A DNA stretch of 13,047 bases from an uncultured Prevotellaceae bacterium (GTDB lineage: Bacteria; Bacteroidota; Bacteroidia; Bacteroidales; Bacteroidaceae). Below the pieces are notes generated by a model, which saw only the letters and a program-made list of their open reading frames with translations, did not search any database and was not told the origin of the DNA. Every line of letters begins with the position of its first letter. Position 1 is the first letter of the stretch. The stretch lies in assembly GCA_937892315.1 (NCBI GenBank), contig CALAVF010000004.1, positions 1 to 13,047 of the forward strand, written 5' to 3'. A program made the position numbers and the translations under genes. Positions 11,770 through 13,047 of the stretch are shown one piece after another.

Positions 11770-13047
11770 ATGAAGAAATTTTTACTCTCACTCGTAGCCG
11801 TAATGGCTATGTTTACTGCTAACGCAGGAGAGATTACTCTCTGGGAAGGCGAAGCAGTGGTTGACGGTTGGGGCAACCAGCCAACATTCTTGAGTGACAC
11901 AGGCACAGAACTGAAAGAAGCAGATGCAGCAGCAGGCGACAAAGTTCGTTTCTATGTTTCTTCTTTCGGTGAAGGGTGGCAGGTTCAGTTGATTGAAGGT
12001 CACTGGGGTCCACGTTACGCTTATTTTGCATCTGAAGTTCTTTATGATGAGGAGACAGGTGCAGAAGTTGAAGGCGTAGAAGTTATTGACTTCGCTGCAA
12101 CTCCTTATTTCGAGTTGACACTGACTGACGAGATTCTCGCAACTGCCTATGAACAGAAGTGGTGGGGCGGTGTGTTCCTTCTCAACGGTACAGGTAACGT
12201 TATCGTGAACAAATTGACACTTGTAAAGGAAGGCGACCTCCCAGAATGGGAAGCAGAAGGCAAGTCTCTCACATTCGATGAGTATGGCCAGATTCTTTCA
12301 AGCGAATTCAATGGCTACACAGACGACGCTAAGGTTGAATTCACATTCACAACAGCAGGTTCTGGCTCTTTCGTTGGATGGGGTGCAGGTTCTCTGAAGA
12401 GCATTGATGGCTCTGTTGACATTGGCGAGAACTTCTCTGTAAAGGGTGATGGCACATACACCGTTTCTTACAAACTGGGTGCTTTGAAGGATGCTCTCAA
12501 CGCAGGTCCAGACGAGTATGGCCGCTATGGTCTTACTTGGGGCATGTGGGGCTTCGGTGACGGTGCTTGCACAAACGAGCGTGTAAGCGTTGTTATCCGC
12601 GAACTTGTTGGTGCTACCGGCGAAAAGTATGTTGCTCCTGTAGCCGCTTCTCCTATCTATGTGATTGGCGATGTTGAGGGTTCAAGTTGGACTCCAAATG
12701 ATGGCTCTGTCACACTGACTTACGACGCAGCCAGCGATGTTTATACAGGCATCATCACAGTGAAGGACAGTTGGGAAGGAAACGGTTGGTTCGCTTTCTC
12801 GACAGCGCTTGGAGCAGACGAAAATGACTGGACGACACTCAACGCAAACCGTCTGACCGTTTCTTCTGACTATGGTGCACTGAACGAAGAGGCTACTCTC
12901 GTGACAGGCGTTGACCAGAGTTTCAAACTTTCAGTTGGTTCTTATGGTGTTATCCTCAGCCTCACAAAGATGACCATCAAGTTCACAGACGCTTCAAGCA
13001 TCGCTGCACCTGCTATCTCTGCTGCACCATCGGCTGACTACTCACTC
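11770..13047 (+). CDS. Secreted multi-domain beta-sandwich protein, possibly glycan-binding (3' end outside window)
   Basis: The frame is open from ATG 11770 to the window edge, giving 426 residues with no stop. It starts MKKFLLSLVAVMAMFTANAG, a signal peptide cleaved by signal peptidase I with no lipobox, so the protein is exported but not lipidated. Domain 1 (about 20-155) begins ITLWEGEAVVDGWGNQP and has the look of a Bacteroidota jelly-roll or carbohydrate-binding-like module. Domain 2 (about 160-295) is similar in style, with GSGSFVGWGAGSLKSIDG. Domain 3 starts near residue 298 with IYVIGDVEGSSWTPNDG and resembles the starch-binding-type modules of SusE/SusF. Ligand binding is inferred from this resemblance only. 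Codon choice is like that of the gene at the left edge and suggests high expression. The 54-base leader after the toxin gene is AT-rich (TTAACCAACTAATTTTTTAG) and has no visible TAnnTTTG promoter, so its promoter is unclear. Confidence 0.85.
   Translation, partial: MKKFLLSLVAVMAMFTANAGEITLWEGEAVVDGWGNQPTFLSDTGTELKEADAAAGDKVRFYVSSFGEGWQVQLIEGHWGPRYAYFASEVLYDEETGAEVEGVEVIDFAATPYFELTLTDEILATAYEQKWWGGVFLLNGTGNVIVNKLTLVKEGDLPEWEAEGKSLTFDEYGQILSSEFNGYTDDAKVEFTFTTAGSGSFVGWGAGSLKSIDGSVDIGENFSVKGDGTYTVSYKLGALKDALNAGPDEYGRYGLTWGMWGFGDGACTNERVSVVIRELVGATGEKYVAPVAASPIYVIGDVEGSSWTPNDGSVTLTYDAASDVYTGIITVKDSWEGNGWFAFSTALGADENDWTTLNANRLTVSSDYGALNEEATLVTGVDQSFKLSVGSYGVILSLTKMTIKFTDASSIAAPAISAAPSADYSL

Noticed and set aside
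1..13047. tRNA, rRNA or integrase/attachment site
   Set aside because: No cloverleaf-like sequence, ribosomal RNA segment, recombinase gene or flanking direct repeat was seen on reading both strands.

Overview
The window looks like chromosomal DNA from a Bacteroidota species, most likely a Prevotella-like Bacteroidales. Three things point there. Promoters follow the Bacteroides -33 TTTG / -7 TAnnTTTG pattern. Start codons lack clear Shine-Dalgarno sequences. The protein families present (DUF6057, DUF4369, PD40-type propeller lipoproteins, multi-domain beta-sandwich secreted proteins) are typical of that phylum. Family names come from recognising the translated sequences by eye; no database search was run.

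Layout. Bases 2-928 hold the 3' end of a gene for a repeat-containing, probably secreted protein, followed by a hairpin terminator (966-1005). A promoter at 1026-1056 then drives a tight plus-strand operon: a small surface-type lipoprotein with a DUF4369 domain (1079-1711), two tandem DUF6057 membrane proteins (1714-3300 and 3290-4924), and a beta-propeller lipoprotein with a CxxCH haem-c motif (4932-6404). After a 193-bp gap holding a very AT-rich exact 28-bp repeat comes a second CxxCH propeller lipoprotein of identical length (6598-8070). It runs tail-to-tail, with a 50-bp coding overlap, into a minus-strand pair: a third CxxCH propeller lipoprotein (8021-9463) preceded by a third DUF6057 membrane protein (9460-10944) and joined to it by an ATGA overlap. 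Divergent from that pair is a probable type II toxin-antitoxin module (11099-11428 and 11413-11715) with a palindromic operator candidate. The window ends inside a gene for a secreted multi-domain beta-sandwich protein (11770 onward).

How it may fit together. The centre of the window (1.08-10.94 kb) contains three DUF6057 membrane proteins and three CxxCH propeller lipoproteins. Two of these form directly adjacent pairs in the same gene order. This 3:3 arrangement suggests that a membrane protein with a helical-repeat domain works with a probably haem-bearing envelope lipoprotein, and that the pair has been duplicated and diversified here. The function is not known to me. The electron-transfer or haem-sensing idea rests only on the CxxCH motif. 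The two flanking secreted-protein genes have a visibly different codon style and seem unrelated to the central cluster.
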